64,000 nt of DNA from positions 434,001 through 498,000 of the forward strand of contig NW_025954974.1 in NCBI RefSeq assembly GCF_022376445.1, given 5' to 3'. Within the stretch, counting starts at the first letter, position 1; every line of letters starts with the position of its first letter. Shown one piece after another: positions 11,696 through 23,558 of this stretch. The notes below the pieces were generated by a model, which saw nothing but the letters and a program-made list of their open reading frames with translations, was not told the origin of the DNA and searched no databases. The position numbers and the translations under genes were made by a program. This DNA comes from Fomitopsis serialis (taxonomy: Eukaryota > Basidiomycota > Agaricomycetes > Polyporales > Fomitopsidaceae).

Positions 11696-14600
11696 ATGGC
11701 AAAGGAAACTTTTCGTGACGTCCGATATTACATTTCCCTCACTCTGCGCGCCGAACAGCGCGAACAACTCGCCGATGTCCTCAACGCTGCAGGCGCGACT
11801 GCGGTGACAGCGGACGACCCCTCGCTCACCCATTTTGTTGCAAACTCGCTCCCGAACGATGACACCCTCGAATCCCTGCCAGAGGACACCACCGCTCGCC
11901 TCGTCACCCCGACGTGGGTCGAGCGTTCGCGCATCCTCGACGCGCCACAGTCTCCTGACTTCTACTCGCCAGATCCCGCGCAGATATTCTCCGGCGTCAC
12001 CGCTACAGCGACAGACCTCTCAGCGTCGGACGCGGAGCTCATGTGCGCGTCGATCACCGCGCTCGGCGGACAATGGCGGGGCGCGCTCACGCGCGACGTG
12101 ACCCATGTCTTCGCGCTCGCGCCAGGCAGCCAGAAGTACGAGACCGCGCTGCACTTCAAGGAGCAGACTGGGATGCTCGTTCTCGTTCCTCACTGGCACG
12201 ACGACTCCATACGGCTCGGCATCAGGGGGCTTCCGACCGCAGAGTACGAGTGGCCCGAGCCTGCCGTATTCAGGGGTGACTGGAGCACGAGCAAGGACGG
12301 TGCTGCGAGCGGGGAGGTGCCGCCACCGTACAGGATCTCAGGTGAGAAGAAGCCTTTCTTCGACACTGCACTCGCGGCAGGCAATGACTTGCCGCGCACA
12401 CGAGCTCCGGCGCACAATGTCTGGAATGGCCTTCGCATGCTTTTGGCCGTGTCTCTCGGACTTTCGGACAGCCAGCGCAGTGCGCATGAAGAAGACATAC
12501 GCAGGGAAGGGGGAGTCGTCGTCGAGCTGGACACGACGAAGAAAGGGCGGGAGCTGGTGGAGGACGAGGTCGCGAAAGTCGACGAGGCCGATGTGTTCGT
12601 GACTGCGTACCGATCCGGGCCAGCCTTCGTGAAGGTGAGCGTGTCGTACTTGTCGAGCTGCTCACAGACCAACGTCCTGGCAGGCATACAAGGAGAACAA
12701 GACTATCGGGACACTGCCATGGGTGTGGTACTGCCGCGCCACTGGATCCATCTCTCATCCGACAGACCAGCTCGTTCACTATCCGATACCAAGAAGACCA
12801 ATCGAAGGCTTCTCGAAACATGTATGTAGCCTGGTAGCCGTGCACGCTCTCACAGGCTTACCGCTAGGATCAGTTTATCACTATCACAAACTACACGGGC
12901 AAACATCGCGACTACCTGAAGAAACTGATACTCACTATGGGCGCGGAATTCACGCCGAGCATGTCGCCGAAGAACACGGTCGTTGTAGCAGCATAGTGCG
13001 TCCTTACGCCTCTGCTCAGGCCATTCCACTGATCCGTTCACAGTATGTCGGGCACGAAGGCCGAGAAGGCCGTCTCGTGGTCCATACCCGTCGTGAACCA
13101 CACCTGGCTCGAAGACTGCTTCGTGCAGTGGCGGAACCTCACGCCTGCGCTGGAGCGGTACATCAACTTCCCGCCGCGCACTGACTTCAGCAAGCTCATC
13201 ACGGAGCGGCCGATGGGCGGGAAGGTCATCCTCGAGCCCGCGGAGCTTGAGACGCTCGAGAAGGAGGGTCTCGATGGCGAAAGGGGTGATGGGAAGAAGC
13301 AGAAGGTCGCCGGGAAAGAGAACAAACCACCTTTGAGGACGGCTGCGAGCGCAAGAGAGATGAAGGAGGTCGAGGACGCCGTTGCAATGGCGGAGGATCC
13401 TGCGGAGGTGAGCATAGGCGAGTTCCTCGAGACGGACATCCGGATCGAGGAAAAAAATGCTCGGCGAACGCGGAAGGGCGCTGACGACGAGATGGACGCG
13501 GACGAAGGTGAAAGTGGGAAACCCAAGTCGAAGGGATCGTCGCCGCGGAAGTATCAGAGTATGGCGAAGGCGATGAGACGAAGAGGCGCTGCCCGCCCAG
13601 ACGAGGACGCGGAGGACGACGGTCCTCGTCCGTCCACCTCCGCCTCTCCTGACCAACGCAGAACCAGATCTGCACGGGCGGCGCTTGTGTCAGACCAGGA
13701 CTCTGATGTGGAGATGGTTGACCAGTCTCCTCTGGCGCGGAAGGCGCAGAAGTCGTCCTCTCGCCTGACAGCCAAGATTGCGGAGGTGTCGCCGACTCGG
13801 ACGAAACGAACGTCCGCGAAGAAGGCAGCCCCTCTGGTATCCTCTGAAGACGAGGCCGCCATGGAAGTTGACAGTCCCGTGGAGCCGACCTCCGCTCGTG
13901 CCACGAGGAGCAAGGACAAGGGGGTCGCGCAACCAGCAAAGATCGGTCCGCCAAAGGGCGGGCGTAAACGCACCAAGCCTGCGGACGACTCCGAGTCCGA
14001 GCCAGAGCCCCAGGGCGGGCCATCGTTCCGTGTACCCAAGTCCACCGCGCAGTCCTCACGATCCGCGGTGTCCGAGTCCATCGAGCCCGACTCGCCCAAG
14101 AAATCGACGCGATCGCCACGGAAGGAGGTCACCGTGGTCGTACCGACGGTCGTCGCTTTATACGGGACACGGTCCGAGGCGGGCCCATCGTCCTCGTCGA
14201 AGAGACCGCTCAGCAAGATGCAATCCGTGCGTGCTACGGCGACCGAGTCGCCTGCGTCCCCCGGCAAGCGAGGGAAACCCGCTCGGGAGAAGGCGAGGGA
14301 GGAGACTCCGGAATCATCCCCCAGCCCGCCGCCGATGCCCAAGTCGCGCCGGAAAGCGGCGGCAGCGACAGCGTCGACCACTCCGGAGACGGAGCCTGCC
14401 AAGATGGAGACACCGTCGACCCTGCAGCGTACGCCGTCGAGGCGGGCTGCGGCGAGCAAGGCGACGCAGAAGCTGAGGGACGAGATCATGCCTGACGTGG
14501 TGAACTTCCAAAAACAGCTGAAGAGCGGTGCAGTCAGAAACGCATGGGAAAGCGACGTGTCGTCTGCGAAGGCAAAGGAGAAGGAGAAGGAACGGGCGGC

Positions 14601-15718
14601 CGAGGAGGGCGGGGAGAAGAGCCGGGGCAAGAAGAGGGCGTCCATAGGAGATGCGGAGGCGGAGGCGGCTTCCGCTGAAGAGGACGAGAAGCCAGAGAAA
14701 AAGCGGCAGCGGACGAGCTTGACGAAGGAGGGGAAGGCTGCAGGGAAGACGAAGACCCAACGGCGACAGTCTGGGAAGAGTGCCCGTGAGGCAGAGGATG
14801 AAGACCAGGCGAGCGACGCTGAGCCTCGTGCTAAGCCTACGAGCAAGGGTAAGGATTCTAGCAATTCATCAAGGTAGCGTACAGTCGAGTCTTCGTGAAC
14901 AGGACACAGGCGCCTAACGTGCCCTATAGTCGTCTGCAGAGTATACGAATCATGACTACGCAGATCACTGTGTCCGATGAAGTCACGAAGGTGAGTATCG
15001 TCCTGGCAAGCTTGTGATCCTATCCTGACCTCGCCATGAGCAGTTCCTCAAGAAGCTGGGCGTGCAAATGACGACCAAGCCCTCAGAGTGTACGCACCTC
15101 GTCGCGCGCAACCTTGTGCGGACAGAGAAGTTCCTCTGCGCAATGGCACACGCGCCGCACATCCTCAACGAGAAATGGCTCCTCGCGTCCTACTCCGTCA
15201 AGGAGCTTCTCCGTAAGCCCCCCCTGCTCCTCGCCGATTCTGCTGAACTCACCGCCTGTGTTCTGCCGACAGCGGAGGACAAGTTCCTGTTGAAGGACCC
15301 CGCGAACGAGGACAAGTTCGGATTCAAGCTGACGGACGCGCTCGCGCGCGCGAAGGCGAACGGCGGCAAGCTCTTCAAGGGGCTCACGTTCTACGTCACC
15401 CCGCACGTCCCCGTCGACAGCAAGCTCCTCAAGAACGTCGTCACCGCGTGCGGCGGGCAGGTGCGTCCCCGTTCCCGCCCCTTTTCTTGATGTCTCACGC
15501 GCGTCTCTGGACAGCTGCTGACGCAAACGCCGACGGTGCGCATCCTGGCGGGGCACCCGGAGCGGCACGTCGTGTCGGCGCCGGGGGACCGCGCGATCTG
15601 GCGGCCGCTCGCGCAGGCGGGGCACCGGGTATGGAACCAGGAGCTGATCCTGACGTCCGCGCTGAAGCAGGAGATTGACTGGGAGAACGAGACGTACTTG
15701 ATTGCGACGGATGCATGA
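11696..15718 (+). CDS. rtt107: Multi-BRCT genome-maintenance protein, Rtt107/Brc1 type
   Basis: Eight exons are predicted: 11696-12634, 12684-12831, 12874-12995, 13044-14873, 14930-14990, 15044-15212, 15273-15460 and 15515-15718, giving about 1220 residues. The first ~490 residues carry an array of BRCT repeats with the usual Trp near the end of each (TPTWVERSRI, VPHWHDDSIRLG, VNHTWLEDCFVQW). A long, highly charged Ser/Lys/Glu linker (exon 4) has many SP/TP and SQ-like sites. A C-terminal BRCT pair follows (TKPSECTHLVARNLVRTEKF, LNEKWLLASYS, KLFKGLTFYVTPHVPVDSKL, VWNQELILTSAL). In yeasts this architecture belongs to Rtt107 and Brc1, scaffolds that bind phosphorylated H2A at stalled forks and recruit repair factors; the same nuclear role is inferred here. 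The frame is intact throughout. A PTIP-like name would be the main alternative. Confidence 0.85.
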
Positions 15719-16203
15719 TCAGCGGTGGGTGGTGGGTCGGCGGCATGTGGGTGAGATGTATTTCGTGGCTTGGTTATGTGCTCTGTGTTTGGCTGCTTTG
15801 CGAGGTGCTTTCGTCTCGAATATTGAATATGGATCAGTTTTGCTTCTGTGCTTCTGGATGCCTGTCTGCCTCAGGGGTCTGAGACTCGGGATCAGTGACC
15901 ACGGCCCCAAGACTCTTCGCCAGACTCTCAGGTCACCCAAGCACGAAGCACATCGAGGGGGACATGCACAAGAAGTGGGAATCGATTAGCAGTCCGTACG
16001 TCTTGGTTTCTCTATGTATCTCTATGGGTTGGGTATGTGGTGGGTTGTGCCTCGTGTACCTGAGCAAGACAGAAAGCATCTAGATGTCGATAGATCGTAC
16101 GCCGCCCTCAGCAAGCTCTCATTCTCTGCCCCGCGCTCGCGTTCTCCTCGGGGAAGCCAGACTTCTCTGTCCTTAACACAAGTCGTCGTCCTAACCACAC
16201 CCC
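15719..16203. other. Convergent 3' intergenic gap
   Basis: This gap of 485 bases lies between two convergent genes (the BRCT gene and the Mpv17-type gene), so it should hold both 3' ends. No ORF of note and no obvious repeat was seen. Confidence 0.5.
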
Positions 16204-17278
16204 TCACGCCTTCACCGCCAACGCACCATCCACGGGCACGCCCGCCTCGACCTTCTCCAGCACGGCGGCGTGGCTTGCGTCGTCTGACTGCGCGTTACGC
16301 GCGTTGACGGCGGAGAGGTAGGCGTTCCAGAAGAGGGCGACGGTGCCGATGGTGAAGAAGCGGTACTGGGGCGGGACGAGGGCGAAGTTGAAGATTTGGG
16401 TGGGGACGAAGACGCCCCAGTTGCGGATGAGCGTGGGGACGTATGCCTGTAGGATGGGTTAGCCAAATGGACAGATCGCGGGTTTGTGCGCGGGGATGCG
16501 CCGGTGGCGAGGGGATTTATGCGGTGGTCGTTCGGGAGGCGAGCATTGCTGGACGGTCGGATCATCTGGGGACGTGTCCCGTGCCGACAGGCGACGCGCC
16601 CGCGCCGGGGCCATCCCCGCGGAGAAACGAAGCACTGAAGATACGCACAGTGCTGAGACGATCTTGCGCATCCGAGAAGCTCTTGCCTTCGAGGAGGGTC
16701 ATGGAAGTGAAGAAGAAGCCGACCACAGCTGTGCAAAGGGCCCGGCGGGCTCCGCCGTCAGCGCGTACGGTGCCGCGCAGGGGACGCGGGGAACGCACCG
16801 GGAGTGAAGACGGTCTGATCGAGCCAGACCTTGTAGGCGACCTCCCTGACGCGGGACTGGACCTTGATGCGGTTGAGGACGTCGAGCCATTTTGTGAGGA
16901 GGGGCCCGAAGAGGGCGCCGCCGTAGAAGGCGGTGCGGGCAGTCCGGAGGAACTGGGAGGGAGAGGACGGGGCTCAGCATCGGGTCACGCGTCTGGCAGC
17001 CGACCCCACGTTAACGCTCGCGTACGCGCACGTACACGCGTCCGCCAGCGCAGAGGGGCGGGGGCGGGAGAGAGGGAGGGGGACGCACGTCGTGGTTGGT
17101 GCCCTTCTTCTCAAAGGCCTGCTGGGCGAGGACGTCGCCGATGCCGAACATGACGGCGGAGGACGCGCACTGGGTGAGCATGGGCCTCCGGACGAGGGAT
17201 GCGCTGCGTGGGCGATGAGAGCGTGCGGGGTGAGAGCGCGAGGCAGACTTACTTGAATGCCTTGAGGAAGGATGCCAT
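16204..17278 (-). CDS. sym1: Mpv17/PMP22-family inner-membrane protein (Sym1 type)
   Basis: Minus-strand gene. A short first exon (17253-17278, MASFLKAF) is followed by RRPMLTQCASSAVMFGIGDV and LAQQAFEKKGTNHD. Then come TARTAFYGGALFGPLLTKWL, FFFTSMTLLEGKSFSDAQD and the family hallmark WGVFVPTQIFNFALVPPQYR, then FWNAYLSAVNARNA. The stop codon is at 16204-16206. Mpv17/Sym1 proteins are small (about 200 residues) four-helix proteins of the mitochondrial inner membrane or peroxisome; yeast Sym1 is needed for ethanol metabolism under heat stress. At least four introns interrupt it. A diverged paralogue lies in mirror orientation at 22534-23558. Confidence 0.85.
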
Positions 17279-17860
17279 GGCTGGTCGCGGGCAGGCGGTG
17301 GGCGGGCGGCGAGGAGGCGGTCAGCGACGACGACGACGAGCGAGGGCGCGATGGGGGGATGGGGGGAGCTGGCGAGGGCGGGGCGACATTTTCGGGTAAA
17401 TGGCTGGCGACTAAATGGCGGGGCAGGCGAGCGCTTCCCCGCGGTGCGCGTCTTCCTGCGGTCCGTTCCCACCGACACACGTGACCGTACCTCCGCCTGC
17501 GCATCCATCGACGATCCCTTCTTCACTTCTCCCAACGCAGGGCGTCCACCTCGAGCGCAAGACAGTCATATTCCATGCTGCTTCATTGGAGGGGCCGCCG
17601 TCACTCCCATTTTTACGCCGAAAGCGACACGACTTCAATCTGAATCGCAAGGCTATGGAACAGGCCGCGGTGTGCGATAAGTACAGGATGGGGCAGACAC
17701 AACATGAAAGCTGATACAAAATGGCAACGTACATTACAGAAAACCAATAGCCACGACACGTCCATCTATGCGACAACATGGAACCACTGCGAGTCAATAC
17801 ATACCTCCATAGAACCACAACGCGGCCGGCCGGTTACGGTGTCTTCGCCTCTCAGAGACC
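17279..17860. other. Gap between Sym1-type gene and gene X1
   Basis: This gap of 582 bases lies upstream of the Mpv17-type gene (promoter side, GC-rich, with purine-rich runs on the plus strand at 17290-17390) and downstream of X1. No gene was recognised. Confidence 0.4.
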
Positions 17861-19273
17861 TCAATGTCTCATCTCCCGCCCACGCCTCAAATGCTCAATC
17901 GTCACTTCGACAGTCCCCGAATGCTCCTTCCAGCTCGCTCTGTCTCCATCCCCAAAAACCACGTTTGCATTCACAAGCGAACTCACCACCTCCCGTCCCT
18001 TGAACAACCACATCGGGACTGGCACCCAGAACCTCAGCGCCCACCCGCCGCCCAGCCCGGTCCCTCTGACGCCCGGCGCGAGGTACGTCCACGCAATATC
18101 GGTGTGGATCCCATTCGCGGGGTTCAGCGAGCCCAGGACGTGCGCGCGCTTGATGAGGGCGGCGCCCCCGCGGTAGGACGTCTCGTAGAGGTTGGGGTCC
18201 GCGATGCTGGGCGTACCGCGGCGGGAATCGACGGTGCGCCAGTTGATGGTGAGCGAATTGATGGGCTTCAGTGGGTACTGGCTCGAGTGCGGCTTGGCGT
18301 CCTTGACGTAGACGAGCCCTTCAAGGACGTAGGTGTGGCTGGTGAGTAGCCCAGGCGATCAGCATACCGTACGCGGACGCGTGAATACAGATAGACACTC
18401 ACTCCAGATCGACGTCCCACATGACAATATGCTTCGCCTTCACTTTGATCGACACGTCGAAACGATCGTGCGGCTGTAGATCGCCCATAAGCAGACCGGA
18501 GACCCTCGTCAAGAAGCCCGGGTCCGCCTCCTCCGCGTCGTCTGCAATGAGCGCCTTGATCTCCTCAAGGTCAGGATCGACCACGGGGGCCGCACAGCCG
18601 GGCTCTTCGCAGACCACACAGACGCGTCGCCGTCGCCCGCCGTTGGCGTCCTTGACACCACGCTCTTGCCTTCGACATCGGCAAAGCCGTCTTGAGAGTC
18701 CAAATTTCTGACAGCAGAGTTGTGGCCACCGAGGTCGGACTCGAGGTCCACTTCAAGTTTGATGTTCCGAGAAGAATGGCACCGCTTGAGGCCCTTCTTC
18801 TTAGCAGACACCGCGCGGGGCTTAATGGCCAGTCGCTTGCCTGGTTTGCTCCCCTTAATCGTGGCCACGGATGCCCCAGAGTTGCAGCGCGCTCGAGGGT
18901 GCCCGCCCTCGTCCCCATCCACGTTCATGTTCTCCTCGTCTTCCTCCGTCCACAACCCCAGATCTCCGTCTTTCTCTTCTTGCGGATCAGAGGTTGGTGG
19001 CAGCGGAAACGTCATTTTATCGAGGTCAGGTTCAGGTTCAGGTTCGGTGAGGGGTGGCGCGAGGTGCAGAGTGAGGTTCAATGAGTCCCGGAGCTTTTCT
19101 TTCATCGCGTGCGCCGACTTGAGGCGGCTCGTCGCGGATATTGGCGCGGAGTTCTTGGAGCGGGCATGCGTGGGCACTGGCATGGCTTTAATAGGAGAAG
19201 AGCGCTTTGGCGTCCCTGAGTCGTGTGCTGTCGTGTGCTTGCGCAGGAAGAGGAGGAGGCTGTACGCGAACAA
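17861..19273 (-). CDS. Uncharacterised protein X1, paralogue of 20224-21889
   Basis: The start is at 19273, or at the internal Met at 19183 (MPVPTHARSKN). The N-terminal half is disordered and charged, with an acidic stretch (EEDEENMNVDGDEG) and a basic Ser-rich one. The C-terminal ~170 residues form a conserved unit shared with X2: DRFDVSIKVKAKHIVMWDVD, then an intron (about 18342-18402), LKPINSLTINWRTVDSRRGT, WALRFWVPVPMWLFKGREV and VEVTIEHLRRGREM, stopping at 17861. The intron just after MWDVDL falls at the same codon phase as in X2. Near 18610-18660 the frame must shift; a 56-nt intron ending in GCGAAGAG would fix it, but a real frameshift is possible. No known domain was recognised, so no function is given. 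Confidence 0.7.
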
Positions 19274-20223
19274 TGCGTGTGGCGGAGCGACGTGACGCCT
19301 GTATCGTCGGGGTTCCAGTCGGACCAGTTAACTGTTCTGCAGGTGTCGACCTTGGGGTCGTTGTGAGGGAGTTATGAGAGCTCGTGTGAGTGTAAGTGAA
19401 GGTGGAAGTCCAGCACCGGCAGTGGCTCACGGGAGGGTGGCCACGGGCTCGGGCCCTGCCGTGCAGCCACAAAGAGCCACAGACGCGTCGCGCGACGCGC
19501 GACGCGCGACTTGAAGATGTCACGCGCAAGGGTCACGAGATGCGCGTTTGGTGGCGCTAAATCCTCGCTGCTAGCACTGCTGGCAGTCTCGACCTTCTCA
19601 GTATCTCCATTGCAATGCAACCTGAACGCATGTCAGACTCGGAGACCCTAGGGAAAGCCCAGTGGAGGGCAATGAGCTACGGTGTATAGTTTCCGCGCTG
19701 GGTGGGACATAAAGGTACGCCCTCAGGCCTCATCGACTCGTCGGACATGCCCCTGGGCCTGCTCGGAGAAGATGGAACGCTCGCGAGATCCATACGAGTC
19801 ATCCTGGCACGGTCTCGGCCAAAGACATCGTTGTCGAGAATCCCGAGCAGCGTCAAAACAACCTTAGACGGATCTGGATAGGCCACATGGCGGTACTAGA
19901 TCGCCTCGCTTCACGTCTTTTGTTCGACCCGTGTGCGTGCGACCGATCCGGGCTGCTTCCGGTGACGACTACTTATCGCAAGGCTATATAGCCTTCTCCC
20001 TCGCATCTGTTCCACCAGTTTCGAGCTTGACCAGTTGACCTGGTATCTGACTGACGATACTCGCCCTCGCCGGTGCGAGGTAAACGCGACACGACTTCCT
20101 GTAGCCCTATCCCGACCCCGAGACGCATAACACTCTCCTTAACTTCCTAAACTGCATCTTGCAACACGATATCGCATTCCAAGATACGTATACCAATACC
20201 CCTCAATACCCAACAAAGCTATC
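19274..20223. promoter_or_regulatory. Shared divergent promoter region of X1 and X2 (mirror axis)
   Basis: The 950 bp between the two divergently transcribed paralogues is the centre of the mirror-symmetric block. It contains short palindromic CGCG runs (GTCGCGCGACGCGCGACGCG near 19488-19508), a TATATA near 19985 on the X2 side and pyrimidine-rich DNA before the X2 ATG at 20224. No gene was recognised. Confidence 0.4.
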
Positions 20224-21889
20224 ATGGCCACTCTCGCCTCCAACCCGCCCTCGAACGCTCCCGTACGGTCCAAAGCTGCGACCGGGACGCCGCTCGGTGG
20301 GAAGCTGCGCACCATCCTCGCGCCCAAGCCGCGCCTCGTCCCCCCTCCACCAGCCCACGCAGCGTTCCCGACGCGCATCCCCATCCGCAAGAAGCGCGAG
20401 CACTGCGAGGTCGCGCTGGACGAGAACGAGACCGCCGGCGACACCCGTCTCGCACACATCCGGCAACGGTGCGATTCTGGCAGCTCGGTGAGGACGGTGG
20501 GTGCGCGCGCCGTCAGGGCGCGGACGGACAGCCAAGAGACTGTCCGGACGATCAGGCTCGACGAGGCTAAGCCTGTGCCAAAGGCCGGCTTAAGACCCGC
20601 TCCCGTTGCAAGTTCACTGGTCGAGTCTTTGAGCGACCCCGCCCACGCCACTCTGTCCCGACCTGACAGCATAGCCGCCATCGCGAATATAGCGAAGACT
20701 GCGAGCGCGCTGAGGCGCACCACTGATCATAACAAGACAGGCGACGTCAACGCCAACTCTTTACTCTTTCCGTCAAGCATCGCGCCGATCCCTGTGGCCC
20801 GGGCGCGTGCTGGATTGGATCTACAGGAGAAGACACACCTGTCTTCGAAGCCGAGGGGTGCCACTGAGCAGAAGCTTTTGAAGACGTTCACCGCTCCTGT
20901 TAAGCCACAGAAGACCCTGAAGCGCACGCACTCCCACCGGGACCTCCACGCCACCGAGGCTGAGAAAGACTATGATCGCCTCGATCGGTTCTGTGCGACG
21001 TCGGTCGAAGTATACGAGGCACAAGTTGACGAAGCGGTCGGCGAAATCCAGCGCGCGAAGGAGCTCCTGCATGACGAGGACGAAGACATCGTCCAGAAGG
21101 TCGTTAAGGATGTCGTCGAGGACCCGGCTATCGCTGCGGAATCTGAGGCGCTGAAGCGGCCCCCGAAAGGACGCATCGTCATGGACGATCTCGAAGAGAT
21201 ACCTGACATGTTATCGGACGAGGAGGACGCGCTGCCGAAGCGCGGTGAACAGGCCCCCTTCATCCCGCCTCCTGCGCGGTGGGGGACTCATGAGCGTTTC
21301 GACGTGATGGCCAAGCCTATGAACAGGCACACCACGATGTGGGATGTCGACTTTGAGTAAGTTAGCACCCTCTCACTACGCTCGTTTCATGCTAACCATT
21401 CATAGGGACACCTACGCCTGGCAAGGCCTTCTCTTCGTTGCAGATGCGAAACCTTACACCGGGATCCGACCACATATGCCTATCATCGACCTCGAGATCG
21501 AGTGGCGCACCATCGACGCCTGCTCCCGCACTCTTCGTAGCGACGCCGAACCGGAGTACGCTACGATCTACGAAGGCGCCGTGCTACCGGGCGCGCAAAT
21601 CCTCACGCAGATGGACCCCGCGCGGGGGATCTACACTCAACCGCTCTGGAGCTACCTCCCGCCGGACTACCCGGGAACGGGCGAGGGCGGCGCGTGGGCG
21701 CTGCGGTTCTGGGTGCCGGTACCGATGCGGTTGTTTAGGGGCCGCGACGTGCGCCGGTTCGTGCTCGATGCGCGCGTCGCGTTCGGCGCGTGGGACGTGA
21801 TGACGGGCGTGGGCCACTCCGAGAGAGTGGACGTCACGATTGAGCATCTCCGGCGCGAGCGGGACATGAAGATATCTGCGAAGGTGTGA
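20224..21889 (+). CDS. Uncharacterised protein X2, paralogue of X1
   Basis: Two exons: 20224-21358, then an intron of about 47 nt (GTAAGTTAG...CATAG), and a second exon to the stop at 21889. Residues 1-300 are disordered and Ser/Ala/Arg-rich, followed by an acidic helix (LEEIPDMLSDEEDALPKRGE). The conserved C-terminal unit is ERFDVMAKPMNRHTTMWDVD, LEIEWRTIDACSRTL, WALRFWVPVPMRLFRGRDV and VDVTIEHLRRERDMK. X1 has the same order of blocks and the same intron position, so the two come from a duplication. Conservation is limited to the C-terminal unit; the N-terminal half has diverged freely. Function is unknown. Confidence 0.8.
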
Positions 21890-22533
21890 GTCTGCTTGTT
21901 TGTTTTGTTTGTTTGCTTTCCATTGCTGGGCTTGAGGGTGTCAAGGTACTGTATCGTCGTTTGTAAATCCACTCATTGTAGCATAGATCTCGTCGCGTCG
22001 CTGTCTCATTCTGACATTGTCTGTTCTCACTGTTATCTTGTAGCTTTACTCTTACGTCAAGTGCAGCAGCAGTGCTGACTGCATCTACGTTATGTCATGA
22101 CTATAACATTTGGTGCTATCCTCATTTCCTTCCACGCACATGTCCTTGTCGCTCGTGGCTTCAGGCTACTAGTTGTACCATCCTCCCGTGTCATCGGCGA
22201 CTGGCTACAAGTGTGAAGTCACATGACAGACGCGTCTGGGGACGCGACGCGACATTGCCATATGGGGAGGAGCATCGAGCGAGAGACGCTCTTGCTCACA
22301 TCTCGCAAGACCATCATCCATTTGTGGGCCCAAACGCGCGATCACCGCCAAAACATGACTCGCACCGCCCTTCCGACCCTCCTTTCTACCTGTAACCATC
22401 TGTGTCGGCGGACATAGTATCCTACTCTTCCGCACTACTTATCCTCACTGGCTCTAGCCAAGACCCAACTTGAAGAGATCATACTAGGCTTCGCTGAGTC
22501 CGTATCCTAGAACTCTTCTTGAAGGAGATCAAC
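21890..22533. other. Gap between X2 and the second Mpv17-type gene
   Basis: This 644-bp stretch holds short GTTTGTTTT repeats at 21896-21915 just after X2, then ordinary sequence. No gene was recognised. Confidence 0.4.
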
Positions 22534-23558
22534 ATGGCATTCCTTCTTGCTGCATTCAAGTACGCTAGCTGATTGGGTCTGTGGATGTCTCGCCCGCTGA
22601 ACAGTAGATTGACAGCGAGGCATTGGTGACCAAGCCCTTGCTAACCCGGTCCGCGACATCAATGTCGATGTTCGCGCTAGGTGATATCATGGCGCAGCAG
22701 TTCGTCGAGGCCAAGGGGTTAAAGCACGACGTAAGCATTCGCCTCACCAGATATACCCTCTTCACTACACTGATTGCTCGTATATAGCCAATCCGGACGG
22801 GGCGTGCAGCGTTCTACGGCGGTACGTCTGGCAGCTTATCCTTAGCGAGAGGCGAGAAGCAGAGGGTCCAATGACGATGTCTTGTCTCAGCGACGGTTTT
22901 TGGCCCAACGTACACGACGTGGCTCAAGTGGTTGAATAGCTTGAAGTTCTCGTCGAGGCCCAAGGAGATCATATGCAAGGTCTTCCTTGACCAGTTCGTC
23001 TATGCACCGAGTATGCCGTCGCTTGTCACTTTTCTGAGTCCGCTAATCATCATTGCACGTGGTAGCCATCATTGCGACGTATTTCACGACGATGACGTTC
23101 ATGGAGGGAAAGACTGCGGCCGACGCGAAGGAACGGCTACGAACGGTGCGTTTCTAATCAAGCTAATTCCGGAATAGCTCTCTGACATAGCACTACACAG
23201 GCGTATCTACCTGCGGTGACACGGAGCTGGTGAGCGCGCACGTCTTGCTTCCCCTTGTTCGTGTTCTGTCCGGATGCTTACCAGGGACGGCACATTTATA
23301 GTTCAATATTTGTTCCCGCGCAAGCACTCAGCTTCTCCCTTGTCCCGGTGCAGTATCGTTTCTTCGTCGTCACAACAATCTCGCCGTTCTGGAGTAAGCA
23401 CTCCGTCCAATGCACAATTTTAGGTTCCGATTCTCATCTATCTTCGCACAGATACCTACCTCAGCGCGGTCAATGCGCGAAACGCGCGACTGCAGGAAGC
23501 GGAGCGGGCATCACGCTACGAAGGTCTTGCGGGTGCTTCTAAGCATGCGCCTGCGTAG
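22534..23558 (+). CDS. Second Mpv17/PMP22-family protein, mirror paralogue
   Basis: The ATG at 22534 opens a 26-nt first exon (MAFLLAAF) that is spliced in the same phase as in the 16.2-kb copy. Later exons give EALVTKPLLTRSATSMSMFA, LGDIMAQQFVEAKGLKHD, RTGRAAFYG, TVFGPTYTTWLKWLN, TTMTFMEGKTAADAKERLRT, IFVPAQALSFSLVPVQYRFF and NTYLSAVNARNARLQEAERA, stopping at 23558. At least seven short introns are needed. Near 23230-23300 the conserved NWG motif is replaced: the exon ends in a partial Trp codon and the acceptor is unclear, giving Ser-Cys rather than Trp-Gly in the best frame. The protein belongs to the same family as Sym1 but is clearly diverged, so a changed substrate or early decay are both possible. 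Confidence 0.75.

Noticed and set aside
13554..14864. 436-residue minus-strand frame
   Set aside because: Shadow of the charged linker exon of the BRCT gene.
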